Positions 17,222 to 27,460 are shown, numbered from the stretch's first letter. The stretch: 64,000 bases of DNA from Niabella ginsenosidivorans (GCF_001654455.1 NZ_CP015772.1:3410001-3474000); one strand, 5' to 3'. Numbers and translations are program-made. Notes: generated from the letters alone by a model not told the origin.

Positions 17222-17989
17222 TTATCGCATACGGGTCAGCCCGGCTTCAGTGATCTGTATTTTTCTCAGATCCAGTCGATTCTGTCGTAAAAAACGCTCG
17301 TAAACAGCATCTGAATCTGCCTGCATTTGCTTTTTATTTCCTCCTTTGCGGGATGCTTCATAAGGCTCATTGGCAAAAATGAGGTCATAGATCATATACT
17401 CAGCGGCTTCCTGCTTTTTGCGTGCACTCCATCCCCTCATGTCCAGGTTCATGGCTGTTTGTGCCTGTGCCGCCTTTATCTGCCAGGCAGCAGGGTCCGC
17501 GCTCCTGCCGTTGGCGATCCGCCACATGCCCAGCATATAAGCAGCAAAGGCATCCGCATAATTGTGCTGTACATCCAGTCCCGCTGCTTTCAGGTATTTT
17601 ACATAAGCAGGGAACGGGTTGTCCCGGGTCAATGCCTTTTCCAGTTCCCTGCCGGGCACTGGATTTTTCCTTTTAAGGTTGTCAATGATCGATTGCCTTA
17701 CAGAAGCTGATACCTGCCCCTGCGGAGTAAACAGGAAATCGCCGGAGGCAGCGCTCCGTTTGGGTGTGCTGGATGCCGTTTCGCTCAGGTTCCGGTTTCT
17801 GTTATCCCGTTCCAGGTTTTCCATAGCCATATTACTATAGATATTGCTCTGGATGGTCATAAACTGGGTCTGGCTTTGAAGGAACAATAACTGGTCAGAA
17901 AATACCTGTGCCGGTACTGTGAGGCCGGCAAGCAGGAGGCTGCACATTAAAACGGCTATACAACAAAAATGGTTTCCCCGCGCTTTCAT
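17222..17989 (-). CDS. DUF6683-like secreted protein
   Basis: This encodes 255 residues with an N-terminal signal peptide (hydrophobic core to about 28, ending VPAQ). The mature protein is mostly helical. The segment FPAYVKYLKAAGLDVQHNYADAFAAYMLGMWRI and the following YMIYDLIFANEPYEASRKGG match my memory of the DUF6683 family of secreted bacterial proteins of unknown role. No catalytic motif is evident. It is the first gene of a two-gene minus-strand unit with 16765-17202 and lies divergent from the histidine kinase at 18201; the 210-nt gap between them probably holds both promoters. Confidence 0.7.
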   Translation of the reverse strand: MKARGNHFCCIAVLMCSLLLAGLTVPAQVFSDQLLFLQSQTQFMTIQSNIYSNMAMENLERDNRNRNLSETASSTPKRSAASGDFLFTPQGQVSASVRQSIIDNLKRKNPVPGRELEKALTRDNPFPAYVKYLKAAGLDVQHNYADAFAAYMLGMWRIANGRSADPAAWQIKAAQAQTAMNLDMRGWSARKKQEAAEYMIYDLIFANEPYEASRKGGNKKQMQADSDAVYERFLRQNRLDLRKIQITEAGLTRMR

Positions 17990-18200
17990 ATTGCTGGTTT
18001 ATTTACTGAACAATTATTTTTCGGATCTCAATTTTGGATGGGTTAAATCCTGGTGCTAAATTCCTTTCAAAAATGTCGAAAAACAATCGGCAAAAACCTT
18101 CATTTTTTATATCCATGAAAACCGTTAGATGAAATACAGGAATTCAGGGATTGGAAGGTTGGCCAATAACATCGATTTTTGTTACTTATAAAAGCAGTCA

Positions 18201-20165
18201 TTGAACCGGTTAAAGAACAGAAACAGCTCCTGTGCCGCCAAGATCTCCGCGTTGCTCTTAACGCTGCTGATCATGCTGCCGGCTTATAGTCAGCCTATTG
18301 AGCCGGTCACTCTCCAACTGGACAGCCTGCAGCACCTGTTGGAAAAGGCATCGAGTGATACGGCAAAAGCAACCCTCCTGTACCAGATGGGCGATGAATG
18401 GTCCCTGGCCGATACAACAAAAGCACTACAACTGGTACGCAAAGGGCTGCTGCTGGCCGGTAACCATCCTTTTTATACAGGCCTCGGTTATTTTTACATC
18501 GGCAGGGTTTATATGGATCATGATCTTTTACCGGCCGAAAAAGCATTCCTGCAATCGAATACCTATTTTGAAAAGGTGCATACTCCCCAATCCTGGTCCT
18601 ACCAAAGCCGCTGCTGGGCGAACCTGGCCAACATCAACCAACGCCAGAACAATGAAAAATCATATATCGACCTGCTGTTAAACAAGGCAATACCCCTTGC
18701 TATAAAAGCGGGCGACAACCTTCGCACTGCCAGGTACTATATGAATGTAGGCATTCCCTTTATGGAAGACCGTAATACACAAAAGGCAATTTCTTATTTT
18801 CTGAGATCAAACGATATACTGAAAAAAAGTGATCCGGGCAGTGTGCAGTTTGCAGAAAACTATACCCTTTGCGCAAAAACCTATCTGTATGCCCATAATC
18901 TAAATGCAGCCAAAGCCTATTTAGACAGTGCTCACAACATCCTCCGGGGAAAACCGCTCTCTGTTGAACAGCTATCCTACTATTCCATAGAGAGCATGTA
19001 CTATATTGATAAAAAGGATCTTGAAAAAGCGTCAAAAAGCATCGGCAAGGGCCTGGATATTGCCAACCAGCTGCATGACAACATCGGCATCAGGGACCTG
19101 TTATATCAGAAAGCCAGGATCTATGATGAACAAAAAAATTACAAAAAGGTAAAAAGCACGCTCTTCCAGATCCTTTACGGAAAATTTATAATAACGGATG
19201 GAGACAGGAAGCAGCTCTATCATGATATTGCAGCCACCGAAGCCAATATGGGGCATATGGACAGTGCCTATAACTGGCTGCTGCAATACAGTGCACTGGC
19301 GGATAGCATCAGCAAAAAAGAGGCCGAGAAACAGATTGCTACTTTTGAAGCAAAATTCAATTATACAGAAAAGGAAAAAGAATTGCTGGTGATCAGTAAC
19401 CGCGCCAGGATCCAGCGCCTAATTATGTGGATGAGCATCGGGGGCCTCCTTGTGGTATCACTACTGTCCGCTCACCTGTACCGCTTAAGAAAAACCAAAG
19501 CCGAGCAGGAAGTACGATCATTGGAACAGCAGCAGCAAATAGCATTAACAGCCGCATTGCTACAGGGTGAGGAAAAAGAGCGCGTGCGGCTGGCACGTGA
19601 TCTGCATGACGGCTTAGGCGGAATGCTGGCGGGGGTAAAGATCAACCTGACCAATGCCATACAGGATCATACATCCGAAGAGCTCAATAAAGTGATCGGC
19701 CAGCTGGACGGATCCGTAACAGAGCTGCGCCGTATAGCGCGCAATATGATGCCGGAAGCATTGCTGCGCTCCGGCCTGGAAACAGCCCTGGCTGATCTTT
19801 GCCAGTCTGTTTCCACCGAAAAACTGCGGATCGATTTCAGCTTTATGAACATCAGCCCGCACATTCCTATGCAGGAGCAGATCATCATTTACCGCATCAT
19901 ACAGGAACTGCTGGCCAATATCGTAAAACATTCTCTTGCATCCGAAGCGTTTATACAATGCAGCCAGAACGGAACGCTATTTTATATTACAGCAGAAGAT
20001 AACGGTAAAGGCATCAACCAGACCCTGCCGGCCGGCCGGCGCGGCATCGGGCTCGACAATATTCAAAGCCGGGTCGATTTCCTGGAAGGAAAAATGGACT
20101 TCAGTTCCCAACCCGGAAGAGGCACTGTGACCAACATTGAAATAAAAGTACATGACGGCAAATAA
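18201..20165 (+). CDS. TPR-domain sensor histidine kinase (HisKA_3 / NarL-system type)
   Basis: This encodes 654 residues. Order: signal peptide (1-31, ending PAYSQ), periplasmic TPR-like helical repeats (about 40-385), one membrane helix (about 408-428), coiled coil (about 430-455), a HisKA_3 dimerisation domain with the phospho-His in LARDLHDGLGG (about 469), and a HATPase_c domain (about 560-652) with AEDNGKGI and GIGLDNIQSR. The start is a TTG at 18201, since the first ATG would remove the signal peptide. The gene overlaps the LuxR-type response regulator by 14 nt, so they form a translationally coupled two-component pair. The signal is unknown. Confidence 0.92.
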   Translation: MNRLKNRNSSCAAKISALLLTLLIMLPAYSQPIEPVTLQLDSLQHLLEKASSDTAKATLLYQMGDEWSLADTTKALQLVRKGLLLAGNHPFYTGLGYFYIGRVYMDHDLLPAEKAFLQSNTYFEKVHTPQSWSYQSRCWANLANINQRQNNEKSYIDLLLNKAIPLAIKAGDNLRTARYYMNVGIPFMEDRNTQKAISYFLRSNDILKKSDPGSVQFAENYTLCAKTYLYAHNLNAAKAYLDSAHNILRGKPLSVEQLSYYSIESMYYIDKKDLEKASKSIGKGLDIANQLHDNIGIRDLLYQKARIYDEQKNYKKVKSTLFQILYGKFIITDGDRKQLYHDIAATEANMGHMDSAYNWLLQYSALADSISKKEAEKQIATFEAKFNYTEKEKELLVISNRARIQRLIMWMSIGGLLVVSLLSAHLYRLRKTKAEQEVRSLEQQQQIALTAALLQGEEKERVRLARDLHDGLGGMLAGVKINLTNAIQDHTSEELNKVIGQLDGSVTELRRIARNMMPEALLRSGLETALADLCQSVSTEKLRIDFSFMNISPHIPMQEQIIIYRIIQELLANIVKHSLASEAFIQCSQNGTLFYITAEDNGKGINQTLPAGRRGIGLDNIQSRVDFLEGKMDFSSQPGRGTVTNIEIKVHDGK

Positions 20166-20784
20166 ACTATCTGTGATCATTGTAGAAGACCATTCCATTA
20201 TTGTGGAAGGGCTCAGCAGCATTTTGAACAATGCAGCCGGGCTGGAGCTTACCGGTACTTTCCTGAACGCAGAAGATGCCCTGGAATTTCTGCAAACAAA
20301 CCGGGCAGACGTTGTATTGCTCGACATCAGCCTGCCGGAAATGTCCGGCATTGAACTTTGCCAGCTTCTTAAGAAACAGGACAGGAACATAAAGATCATC
20401 GCCCTCACTAACCATACGGAAAAAAGTGTGATACAGGAAATGCTGCAAAACGGGGCCGATGGCTATCTTTTAAAAAACACTTCCAAGCAGGATCTGGTAA
20501 CGGCTATTGCCCAGGTAATGAACAACCAGTTCACCATGCAGTCGGAATTGCAGCAGATCCTTTTCAGCCAGGCACCTAAAGACAAAGAGATCCCGCGGCT
20601 TACCACGCGTGAAAAGGAAATATTACAACTGGTAAGCCAGGGAATTACCACCAGCGCTATTGCAGCACAACTATTCATCAGCCCCCAGACCGTTGAAACG
20701 CACCGGCGCAACCTGATGCAAAAATTTGAAGTGAACAATTCTGCAGCGCTTATCAAAAAAGCAACAGAAAAAGGATTGCTGTAA
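20152..20784 (+). CDS. LuxR/NarL-family response regulator
   Basis: This encodes 210 residues. The receiver domain (about 5-120) has the acidic pair in VEDHS, phospho-acceptor Asp58 in VVLLDISLPEMSG, and the conserved Lys in YLLKNTS. The C-terminal LuxR-type HTH (about 147-207) has LTTREKEILQLVSQG and the recognition helix in ISPQTVETHRRNLMQKF. It overlaps the 3' end of the kinase at 18201, which is surely its partner. The target genes cannot be read from the sequence; no repeated operator is evident near 20785-21046. Confidence 0.95.
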   Translation: MTANKLSVIIVEDHSIIVEGLSSILNNAAGLELTGTFLNAEDALEFLQTNRADVVLLDISLPEMSGIELCQLLKKQDRNIKIIALTNHTEKSVIQEMLQNGADGYLLKNTSKQDLVTAIAQVMNNQFTMQSELQQILFSQAPKDKEIPRLTTREKEILQLVSQGITTSAIAAQLFISPQTVETHRRNLMQKFEVNNSAALIKKATEKGLL

Positions 20785-20993
20785 AGGGAGCACTATGAGC
20801 ATTGAGAATCAGTACCGGACCGGAACCAGGATTTGAAGCCTGTAATTTCAGTTATCGCAGACCTTGCAGGTCAGTGTTCTGTGTTCAAAGGCGGTATTAA
20901 TTTTTACAGGATGAATGCCCCATCTCCCGCGCATATTCATCAGAATATAAGTAGATCCTGCCTGTTATCAGCATCCTTCCCTGTTCCACTGCA

Positions 20994-21018
20994 ATAAAAA
21001 ACCCCGCAGATGCGGGGG
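20994..21018 (-). terminator. Rho-independent terminator of the NlpC/P60 gene
   Basis: On the minus strand CCCCGCA pairs with TGCGGGG around a short loop and is followed by a run of T, 29 nt after the stop at 21047. Confidence 0.85.
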
Positions 21019-21046
21019 TACTCGAATCATTTAAATATCCCTTTCC

Positions 21047-21802
21047 TTAGTTACTGTTGGCAATTTTTGAAGGAGCCGCACTGTGTGCATAGTAATCATC
21101 TGCATCATCAATACGACCGGCACCAATAAAATGGGTGATATAATAGGTTTCGTATAAATCACTGATGGTTACGCCGCGGCTTGTAGATGCATGAACAAAC
21201 TTATTGTTACCAAGGTACATTCCTACATGAGATACGCCCCCGGTTGTATTAAAAAACACCAGGTCTCCCTCCCTCAGTTCGGTAGTGGAAATTTTGCGTA
21301 CCCTGCCGTATTGCTCGCGTGCTGTCCTGGGCAGTTCAATCCCATAAGTTCCTCTATACATTTCACGTGTAAAAGCGCTGCAATCAATTCCGTTTTTTGT
21401 AGTGCCTCCGTATACATAGCGGGTACCATACCAGTTATCCATTGTTGCCAGTAATTCATTGGATATGGAATTGGGCAACACATTTAAAATAGCAGCGTAC
21501 TTCTTCTGCAATTCAGTTGCAGGAAGCGTTCTGGGCATCACTACTGCATGCACTGCTTTAATATCTCTCACCTCTGAGGAAGCAATGGTTCTTTCAATAC
21601 GCTCCATGCGGGTATCACTTTTTGAATTCCCCGGCGTAATGGTAACCTGTGCCATATAAGCCTGTTTTGCCGCTGCAGGCGTTTGCTGGGCAGCAGAAGC
21701 AGTATTTGTATTCTTTTTATCGGCTGATCCAAAAAATTTAGCAGTGGTTGAACAGCTAGCCATCAAAACCATCACACTAAAGCCAGTCAATATAAATCTC
21801 AA
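21047..21802 (-). CDS. NlpC/P60-family lipoprotein (cell-wall endopeptidase)
   Basis: This encodes 251 residues and is a likely D,L-endopeptidase acting on peptidoglycan stem peptides. Its signal peptide ends in MASC (lipidated Cys17). The NlpC/P60 domain occupies about 118-235 with the triad visible: Cys141 in NGIDCSAF, His192 in SHVGMYLG and His204 in KFVHAS. A linker of about 100 residues with low-complexity Ala/Thr precedes it. Family members from E. coli (Spr/MepS) have a similar layout. It is a single-gene unit with its own terminator, divergent from dnaE across a 300-nt AT-rich gap. Confidence 0.93.
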   Translation of the reverse strand: MRFILTGFSVMVLMASCSTTAKFFGSADKKNTNTASAAQQTPAAAKQAYMAQVTITPGNSKSDTRMERIERTIASSEVRDIKAVHAVVMPRTLPATELQKKYAAILNVLPNSISNELLATMDNWYGTRYVYGGTTKNGIDCSAFTREMYRGTYGIELPRTAREQYGRVRKISTTELREGDLVFFNTTGGVSHVGMYLGNNKFVHASTSRGVTISDLYETYYITHFIGAGRIDDADDYYAHSAAPSKIANSN

Positions 21803-22110
21803 AATGTTGCTTTTAAAATTAATTAAAAATCAGAAATAATTGCCATTCAGGTAAAACCCCGTCTAACATCTAAACAGAAACGAAAAATGTTAAAGTTTAT
21901 TGCATTTTTGTTTAATATTTTTATTTCATATATATAATTAACTTGTATTAAATAATTTACAAACATCAGTTTGTTATAAAATTTAATATATGCTACTTAT
22001 ACAGGAAACGATCGTTCGTATCTAAACTTCTCCCCTTTTCTGTTGTTACCCTTACCGGATGTGCATAAAAAGTACATGCCTGTTTTGAATTTTTGTAGCA
22101 TTTTAGCACT
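21803..22110. other. AT-rich divergent promoter region (NlpC gene / dnaE)
   Basis: No gene is seen. The centre (about 21895-21990) is nearly all A/T. A GAATTTTTG string at about 22088-22096, shortly before the dnaE ATG, resembles a -7 box imperfectly. Confidence 0.4.
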
Positions 22111-25100
22111 ATGAAATTTTCCCATTTACACGTTCATACCCAATATTCTTTGCTGGATGGAGCTGCCCCCATCAGTTCCCTGTATAAAAAAGCTATTGCA
22201 GACGGAATGCCGGCGCTGGCTATCAGTGATCATGGTAATATGTTTGGTGTCTTCCAGTTTGTGGCAGAAGCGTATAAGCACCTGGATGAAAATGGCAAGC
22301 CAAAAGTAAAACCGGTGGTGGGCTGTGAGTTTTACATTGTAGAGAACCGCCATGAAAAAACATTTACCAAAGAAAAAAAAGACAGGCGTTATCACCAGAT
22401 ACTCCTGGCCAAAAACGAAACCGGCTACAAAAACCTGGTTAAGCTTACCTCCCTGGGTTTTATTGAAGGACTGTATGGAAAATATCCCCGTATTGACAAG
22501 GAACTGATCCTGCAATATCATGAAGGGCTGATTGCAACCACCTGCTGCCTGGGAGCCTCCGTTCCGCAGGCCATCCTGCGTAAAGGAGAAACGGAAGGTG
22601 AACAGGAGTTTAAATGGTGGCTGGATCTTTTCGGGGAAGACTTTTATGTAGAACTGCAGCGGCATGGCATTGGCGATCAGGATAAAGTAAACCAGGTGCT
22701 GCTGAAATGGGCCGCCAAATACAATGTGCCCATCATCGCCAGTAACGATTCCCATTACGTAGAGCAGGATGATTTTAATGCGCACGATATCCTGCTCTGT
22801 ATCAATACCGGCGAAAAGCAATCGACCCCAGCCTTCCGGGGCGATTTTGCAGATGATGACGTGAACATGAAAAACATGCGGTTCGCTTTTGCAAACGACC
22901 AGTTCTACTTTAAGAATACGGAAGAAATGAGCAAATTGTTCCAGGACATCCCGGCAGCAATTGATAATACAAACGCTATTGTAGATAAGATCGAATTACT
23001 GGACTTAAAGCGCAACATCCTGCTGCCCAACTTTCCCATTCCGGACGATTACAAAAAATATACGGAGGACGAAAAAACGGATAAAGGTATTGTTTCTGCC
23101 GATTCCCTGAACCAATGGGAATATCTGCGGCATCTGACTTATGAAGGCGCACAGAAAAAATACGGGGTCATTACCGATGAAGTAAAAGAACGGCTGGATT
23201 TTGAATTATTCACCATTAAAACAATGGGCTTTGCAGGTTATTTCCTTATTGTAAGCGACTTTATAAAAGCGGGAAGGGATAATGGCGTGTTTATTGGCCC
23301 CGGGCGTGGCTCCGCTGCAGGTTCTGTAGTAGCTTATTGTATTGGCATTACGAATATAGACCCGATAAAATACGACCTGCTGTTTGAACGCTTCCTGAAC
23401 CCGGACCGTAAATCCATGCCGGATATTGATACGGATTTTGATGATGAAGGCCGCCAGAAAGTGATAGACTATGTGGTACAGAAATATGGTAAGAACCAGG
23501 TAGCCCAGATCATTACGTATGGCACCATGGCCGCCAAAATGAGTATTAAAGACGTAGCGCGCGTAATGGATCTTCCCCTGGCAGAATCAAACGCCCTGGC
23601 AAAACTGGTTCCGGAAAAACCAGGCATTTCCCTTAAACGGGTGCTGCACGCCCCCATTCAGCCAAAGGCCGGGGAAAAATCGCTTATAGAAAAAGAAGGG
23701 TTAGGTGCAGACGATATTGAAAATGTAAAAAAGATCCGCGAAATATATAATGGCAGCGACCTGCAAAGTAAAGTATTGCATGAGGCTGAGATCCTGGAAG
23801 GTTCCGTAAGGAATACCGGCATCCACGCCGCAGGGATTATTATTGCTCCCAAAGATCTCACAGAGCTGCTGCCGGTAAGCACTGCAAAAGATTCAGACCT
23901 GTGGGTAACGCAGATCGAGGGTAGTGTGATTGAAGAAGCAGGTGTTATCAAAATGGACTTCCTGGGCTTAAAAACGCTCACCATTATTAAGGATGCATTA
24001 AAACTCATAAAACAGAACCATGGTATTGATATTGATATTGACAGCATACCGCTGGACGATGAAAAAACTTACGAGCTTTACCAGAAAGGAGAAACCAATG
24101 CCACTTTCCAGTTTGAAAGTGCCGGAATGCAGAAATACCTGCGCGAGCTGAAGCCCGACCGTTTTGGCGACCTGATTGCTATGAACGCCCTGTACCGCCC
24201 CGGCCCTATGGCTTATATTCCGCAATACGTTGATCGTAAACATGGCCGCGAAGAAGTTACTTATGATCTTCCTGAAATGGAAGAATATCTGAAAGATACC
24301 TATGGTATTACTGTATACCAGGAACAGGTGATGCTGCTGAGCCAGAAACTTGCCGGATTTAGTAAAGGAGATGCAGATGTATTGCGCAAGGCAATGGGGA
24401 AAAAGCAGAAAGCCGTACTGGACAAAATGAAAAAGCAATTTGTGGAAGGAGCCGCAAAAAAGGGCCATCCCGCAGAAATCCTGGAAAAGATATGGACCGA
24501 CTGGGAAGCTTTTGCCCAATATGCATTCAATAAATCGCACTCCACCTGTTATGCCTTTGTAGCTTATCAAACCGCTTATTTAAAGGCGCACTATCCCAGC
24601 GAGTACATGGCCGGGGTGCTGAACAACGCCGGTTCGCTGGAAAAGATCACTTTCTTTATGGAAGAATGTAAACGCATGGGATTGCCTGTACTGGGGCCGG
24701 ATATTAATGAATCGCAAAAAGGTTTTGCGGTAAATAAAAAAGGAGAAATCCGCTTTGGGTTAGGAGGCCTAAAAGGCGTAGGTGAAGCTGCGGTGGAAAG
24801 CCTGATCAAAGAAAGAGAAGAAAACGGGAATTATACATCCATCTTTGACATGATCAAGCGGGTGAACCAGCGTACCGTAAATAAGAAAACCCTGGAAAGC
24901 CTGGCGTATGCAGGTGCCTTTGATTGTTTTAAAGACCTGCATCGTGCACAGTATTTTTATGTACCGCAGGGAGATACTACCAACGGACTGGAAAAAATTA
25001 TAAAATACGGGCAGATCTGCTCTGCCCAGGCGCAAACAAGCACCAATACGCTTTTTGGCGACCTGGCGGAAGTTATGGAGGTGCAGGTACCGAAGATTCC

Positions 25101-25782
25101 TGACTGTGCCCCCTGGCCGCTGGTGGTGCAGTTAGACTATGAGAAGCAGGTAACAGGAATCTTCATCAGCGGGCATCCCCTGGACGATTACCGGTTTGAA
25201 ATGGAGCACTATGGCATCTCCAAAATTGCTTTCCTGAACGATTACAGGAACGGGGAAAAAGAAAAAATAAGCTCTGCTGTCAGCTTCAAGATTATGGGGC
25301 TGGTATCGGATGCACAGCACCGTATTTCCCGGTCCGGTAATAAATTCGGCAGCTTCATCATTGAAGATTACAGCGGAAAGCTGGACCTGGTGCTGTTTTC
25401 AGAAGATTATATGAAATATGCGCCTATGCTGCAGCTGGGTGCCACCGTTTACATAACCGGTTATTTCAAACAACGGTTCAATGGTGAATACGACTTCAAA
25501 ATAGCTTCATTATGCCTTGCGGAAAGCGTTATCAAAAATCAAACAAAGAAATTGACTATTGAGCTGCCGGTGGAAGAGATCACAAAAGAAACGGTCCAGT
25601 TTATTCAAACAAATATTAAAACGCATAAAGGTCCCAGCATGCTGAAACTTTCTATTAAGGATAAAACGGAAGATATACAGGTAGATCTTATGACACAGGG
25701 AAAAGGGTTTGAAATGAACACGGAGCTGATCGAATACCTCTCCAAACAAATTAACTGGAATGTAGCAGTAGAACTGAACTGA
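22111..25782 (+). CDS. dnaE: DNA polymerase III subunit alpha
   Basis: This is the catalytic subunit of the replicative DNA polymerase. It has 1223 residues, normal for DnaE. Order: N-terminal PHP domain (FSHLHVHTQYSLLDG, VIASNDSHYVEQDDF), then the C-family polymerase core with GPGRGSAAGSVVAYCIGI (about 393), the metal-binding PDIDTDF (about 435) and the third Asp in VIKMDFLGLKTL (about 613). Tandem helix-hairpin-helix follows (about 850-930) and an OB-fold (about 1050-1110, IMGLVSDAQHRISRSGNKFG). No inteins or frameshifts are visible. It is monocistronic, with no terminator recognised downstream. Confidence 0.98.
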   Translation: MKFSHLHVHTQYSLLDGAAPISSLYKKAIADGMPALAISDHGNMFGVFQFVAEAYKHLDENGKPKVKPVVGCEFYIVENRHEKTFTKEKKDRRYHQILLAKNETGYKNLVKLTSLGFIEGLYGKYPRIDKELILQYHEGLIATTCCLGASVPQAILRKGETEGEQEFKWWLDLFGEDFYVELQRHGIGDQDKVNQVLLKWAAKYNVPIIASNDSHYVEQDDFNAHDILLCINTGEKQSTPAFRGDFADDDVNMKNMRFAFANDQFYFKNTEEMSKLFQDIPAAIDNTNAIVDKIELLDLKRNILLPNFPIPDDYKKYTEDEKTDKGIVSADSLNQWEYLRHLTYEGAQKKYGVITDEVKERLDFELFTIKTMGFAGYFLIVSDFIKAGRDNGVFIGPGRGSAAGSVVAYCIGITNIDPIKYDLLFERFLNPDRKSMPDIDTDFDDEGRQKVIDYVVQKYGKNQVAQIITYGTMAAKMSIKDVARVMDLPLAESNALAKLVPEKPGISLKRVLHAPIQPKAGEKSLIEKEGLGADDIENVKKIREIYNGSDLQSKVLHEAEILEGSVRNTGIHAAGIIIAPKDLTELLPVSTAKDSDLWVTQIEGSVIEEAGVIKMDFLGLKTLTIIKDALKLIKQNHGIDIDIDSIPLDDEKTYELYQKGETNATFQFESAGMQKYLRELKPDRFGDLIAMNALYRPGPMAYIPQYVDRKHGREEVTYDLPEMEEYLKDTYGITVYQEQVMLLSQKLAGFSKGDADVLRKAMGKKQKAVLDKMKKQFVEGAAKKGHPAEILEKIWTDWEAFAQYAFNKSHSTCYAFVAYQTAYLKAHYPSEYMAGVLNNAGSLEKITFFMEECKRMGLPVLGPDINESQKGFAVNKKGEIRFGLGGLKGVGEAAVESLIKEREENGNYTSIFDMIKRVNQRTVNKKTLESLAYAGAFDCFKDLHRAQYFYVPQGDTTNGLEKIIKYGQICSAQAQTSTNTLFGDLAEVMEVQVPKIPDCAPWPLVVQLDYEKQVTGIFISGHPLDDYRFEMEHYGISKIAFLNDYRNGEKEKISSAVSFKIMGLVSDAQHRISRSGNKFGSFIIEDYSGKLDLVLFSEDYMKYAPMLQLGATVYITGYFKQRFNGEYDFKIASLCLAESVIKNQTKKLTIELPVEEITKETVQFIQTNIKTHKGPSMLKLSIKDKTEDIQVDLMTQGKGFEMNTELIEYLSKQINWNVAVELN

Positions 25783-25906
25783 TGTCCTATCAAACAAAGT
25801 TTTGGTTTGCAAACGCCTGATATCTGGTGTGAGGCCCCGCGGCTAAAAAAAGACGCTGCCGGCATCCGGGATAATCCAACATTCAATTTTACCGGGTCAC
25901 TTAAAA

Positions 25907-26755
25907 TTATTTCAATATCAGTACCACCTGATGCACATTCTGGTAAATACCTTCGGAAATGCTTCTGTTGGCCAGGTAATAAAGAAAACTATGTTTGCCC
26001 GGCAGGGCTATGATCAGGTCTGCTTTGTTAGATGCCGTAAAGGAAAGAATACCCTTGATAATATTCCTATCAAAAGAATAATAAACACTGTACGGGATAT
26101 CCGTTAAATATTGCTGTATATGCTCCTCCCACTCTTTCTTTTTACTATCTGTCACCTCCGTATCTCCCTTCGTATTTACATTTAAAATCACCAACCGGGC
26201 ATCTTCCTGTTTAAGTATGGATCTAAACCTGGAAAGCCTGTCCAGGTTTGTAATACGGCTCACATCACAGGGAATAAGTACCTTTTTAACAGGCTTATAG
26301 TCATATCCGCTGGGAACAATTAAGGTTTTGACAGGGCTTGTTCTGGCAATGCCTATAATATTGGCAGAAACAACGCTATTATTAGAAACGGCTTTATCAT
26401 CACTGCCCAAAACAATCAGCTCAACAGTTGCGTCATTTTTTACCAGATCAATAGTGCTCCGCAAAAGCGATAGCCCGCTTACGGTTGTCGTAACTTTCAT
26501 ATCAGGAGCCTTTTCAACTATCAGGCTGCGCAGATGCTCTAATAATATTTCTGTATTTTCCTGCTGGCTGTTTACGCTTTCTTCATTAACAAAGGCATAA
26601 CCATCGGCAATGGTTACATAGTCAAACATAGATTCATAAGAAGTCTTTAAAAGCACAATATGGTCATATCCATACTGTATGCCCCATTCAGCAGCAAACT
26701 TTACTGCATTTTCAGAGGTTGACGTAGCATCAACCGGTACAAGTATTGTTCTCAT
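25907..26755 (-). CDS. Universal stress protein, tandem UspA domains
   Basis: This encodes 282 residues containing two UspA-type alpha/beta domains (about 1-143 and 150-282). The first begins MRTILVPVDATSTSENAVKF and has the ATP-loop-like LIVLGSDDK; the second begins KKVLIPCDVSR and is more degenerate. Such tandem proteins are cytoplasmic stress proteins, some binding ATP. The canonical G-2x-G-9x-G(S/T) loop is not clear, so nucleotide binding is uncertain. It lies 32 nt behind the MarR-family gene on the same strand, so the two probably form an operon under MarR self-control. Confidence 0.88.
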   Translation of the reverse strand: MRTILVPVDATSTSENAVKFAAEWGIQYGYDHIVLLKTSYESMFDYVTIADGYAFVNEESVNSQQENTEILLEHLRSLIVEKAPDMKVTTTVSGLSLLRSTIDLVKNDATVELIVLGSDDKAVSNNSVVSANIIGIARTSPVKTLIVPSGYDYKPVKKVLIPCDVSRITNLDRLSRFRSILKQEDARLVILNVNTKGDTEVTDSKKKEWEEHIQQYLTDIPYSVYYSFDRNIIKGILSFTASNKADLIIALPGKHSFLYYLANRSISEGIYQNVHQVVLILK

Positions 26756-26787
26756 TTTGTAAGATATTAATCTTTACAATCTCACAT

Positions 26788-27258
26788 TCAGTTGAGATTG
26801 GTAATCATTTTTTTTACAAGGAAAAGCGCGTTCCTTATTTCTTCTTCACTTAAATCACCAGCCGCCTGTTCGTACAGTTCCAATGCCCAGGGAAATATGA
26901 TTTTCCTTTTTTGCTTTCCCTTTTGGGTAAGAAAGATCTGCTTATTCCTTCTGTCTTCTTTATTTGCCACCCGTTCTACCAAACCCCGTTTTACCAGGTT
27001 GTTAATTAAATAAGTGATGCTTGATTTGTCTTTGCTTACAATGCTCCCTATCTCCTGCTGGTTAATGCCGTCATTACGCCAAAGAAGCCCTATAATTTCC
27101 AGCAGCTCAAAAGAAAGGTCCGGGTCATGTTCGTTGATCTTTGCCTGAATTTTCTGACGCAAACGACTTTTCATTTCGTTCATAGCCCACCCCAATTCAA
27201 GCGCAAGCTCAGAAATCGTATAGGATTGTACAGCCATTTTACCAGGTATTGCATCCAT
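26788..27258 (-). CDS. MarR-family transcriptional regulator
   Basis: This encodes 156 residues with the MarR winged-helix layout: dimerisation helices at both ends, an HTH at about 68-95 (GINQQEIGSIVSKDKSSITYLINNLVKRG) and a wing with RVANKEDRRNKQIFLTQKG. No redox Cys pair of OhrR type is visible, so the ligand is unknown. It is divergent from the YceI lipoprotein gene; a near-perfect 18-bp palindrome in the gap (27364) is a good operator candidate controlling both directions. The universal stress gene follows it. Confidence 0.93.
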   Translation of the reverse strand: MDAIPGKMAVQSYTISELALELGWAMNEMKSRLRQKIQAKINEHDPDLSFELLEIIGLLWRNDGINQQEIGSIVSKDKSSITYLINNLVKRGLVERVANKEDRRNKQIFLTQKGKQKRKIIFPWALELYEQAAGDLSEEEIRNALFLVKKMITNLN

Positions 27259-27363
27259 TTATTAATTCGATAAAAAACAGGTCAGGATTACAACCCTGAT
27301 CAGGGAATCATTTTTGTTTACGCCTGCCTTTTATCCTCCTCTTTCCTGTAAAGATAATTAAAT

Positions 27364-27381
27364 TAGTTTGAATTTAAACTA
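27364..27381. promoter_or_regulatory. Candidate MarR operator (18-bp palindrome)
   Basis: TAGTTTGAATTTAAACTA is symmetric except at one pair of positions. It lies in the divergent gap between marR (27258) and the yceI-like start (27495), where MarR-family repressors usually bind; site sequences of this AGTTT...AAACT type are common for the family. Confidence 0.55.
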
Positions 27382-27460
27382 TTTAAATAGATACTGTCCT
27401 GAGAATTGTTATAAAATTGTCTTATTTATTGTTTCAATTCCATATTCTCACTTGTCCCAC

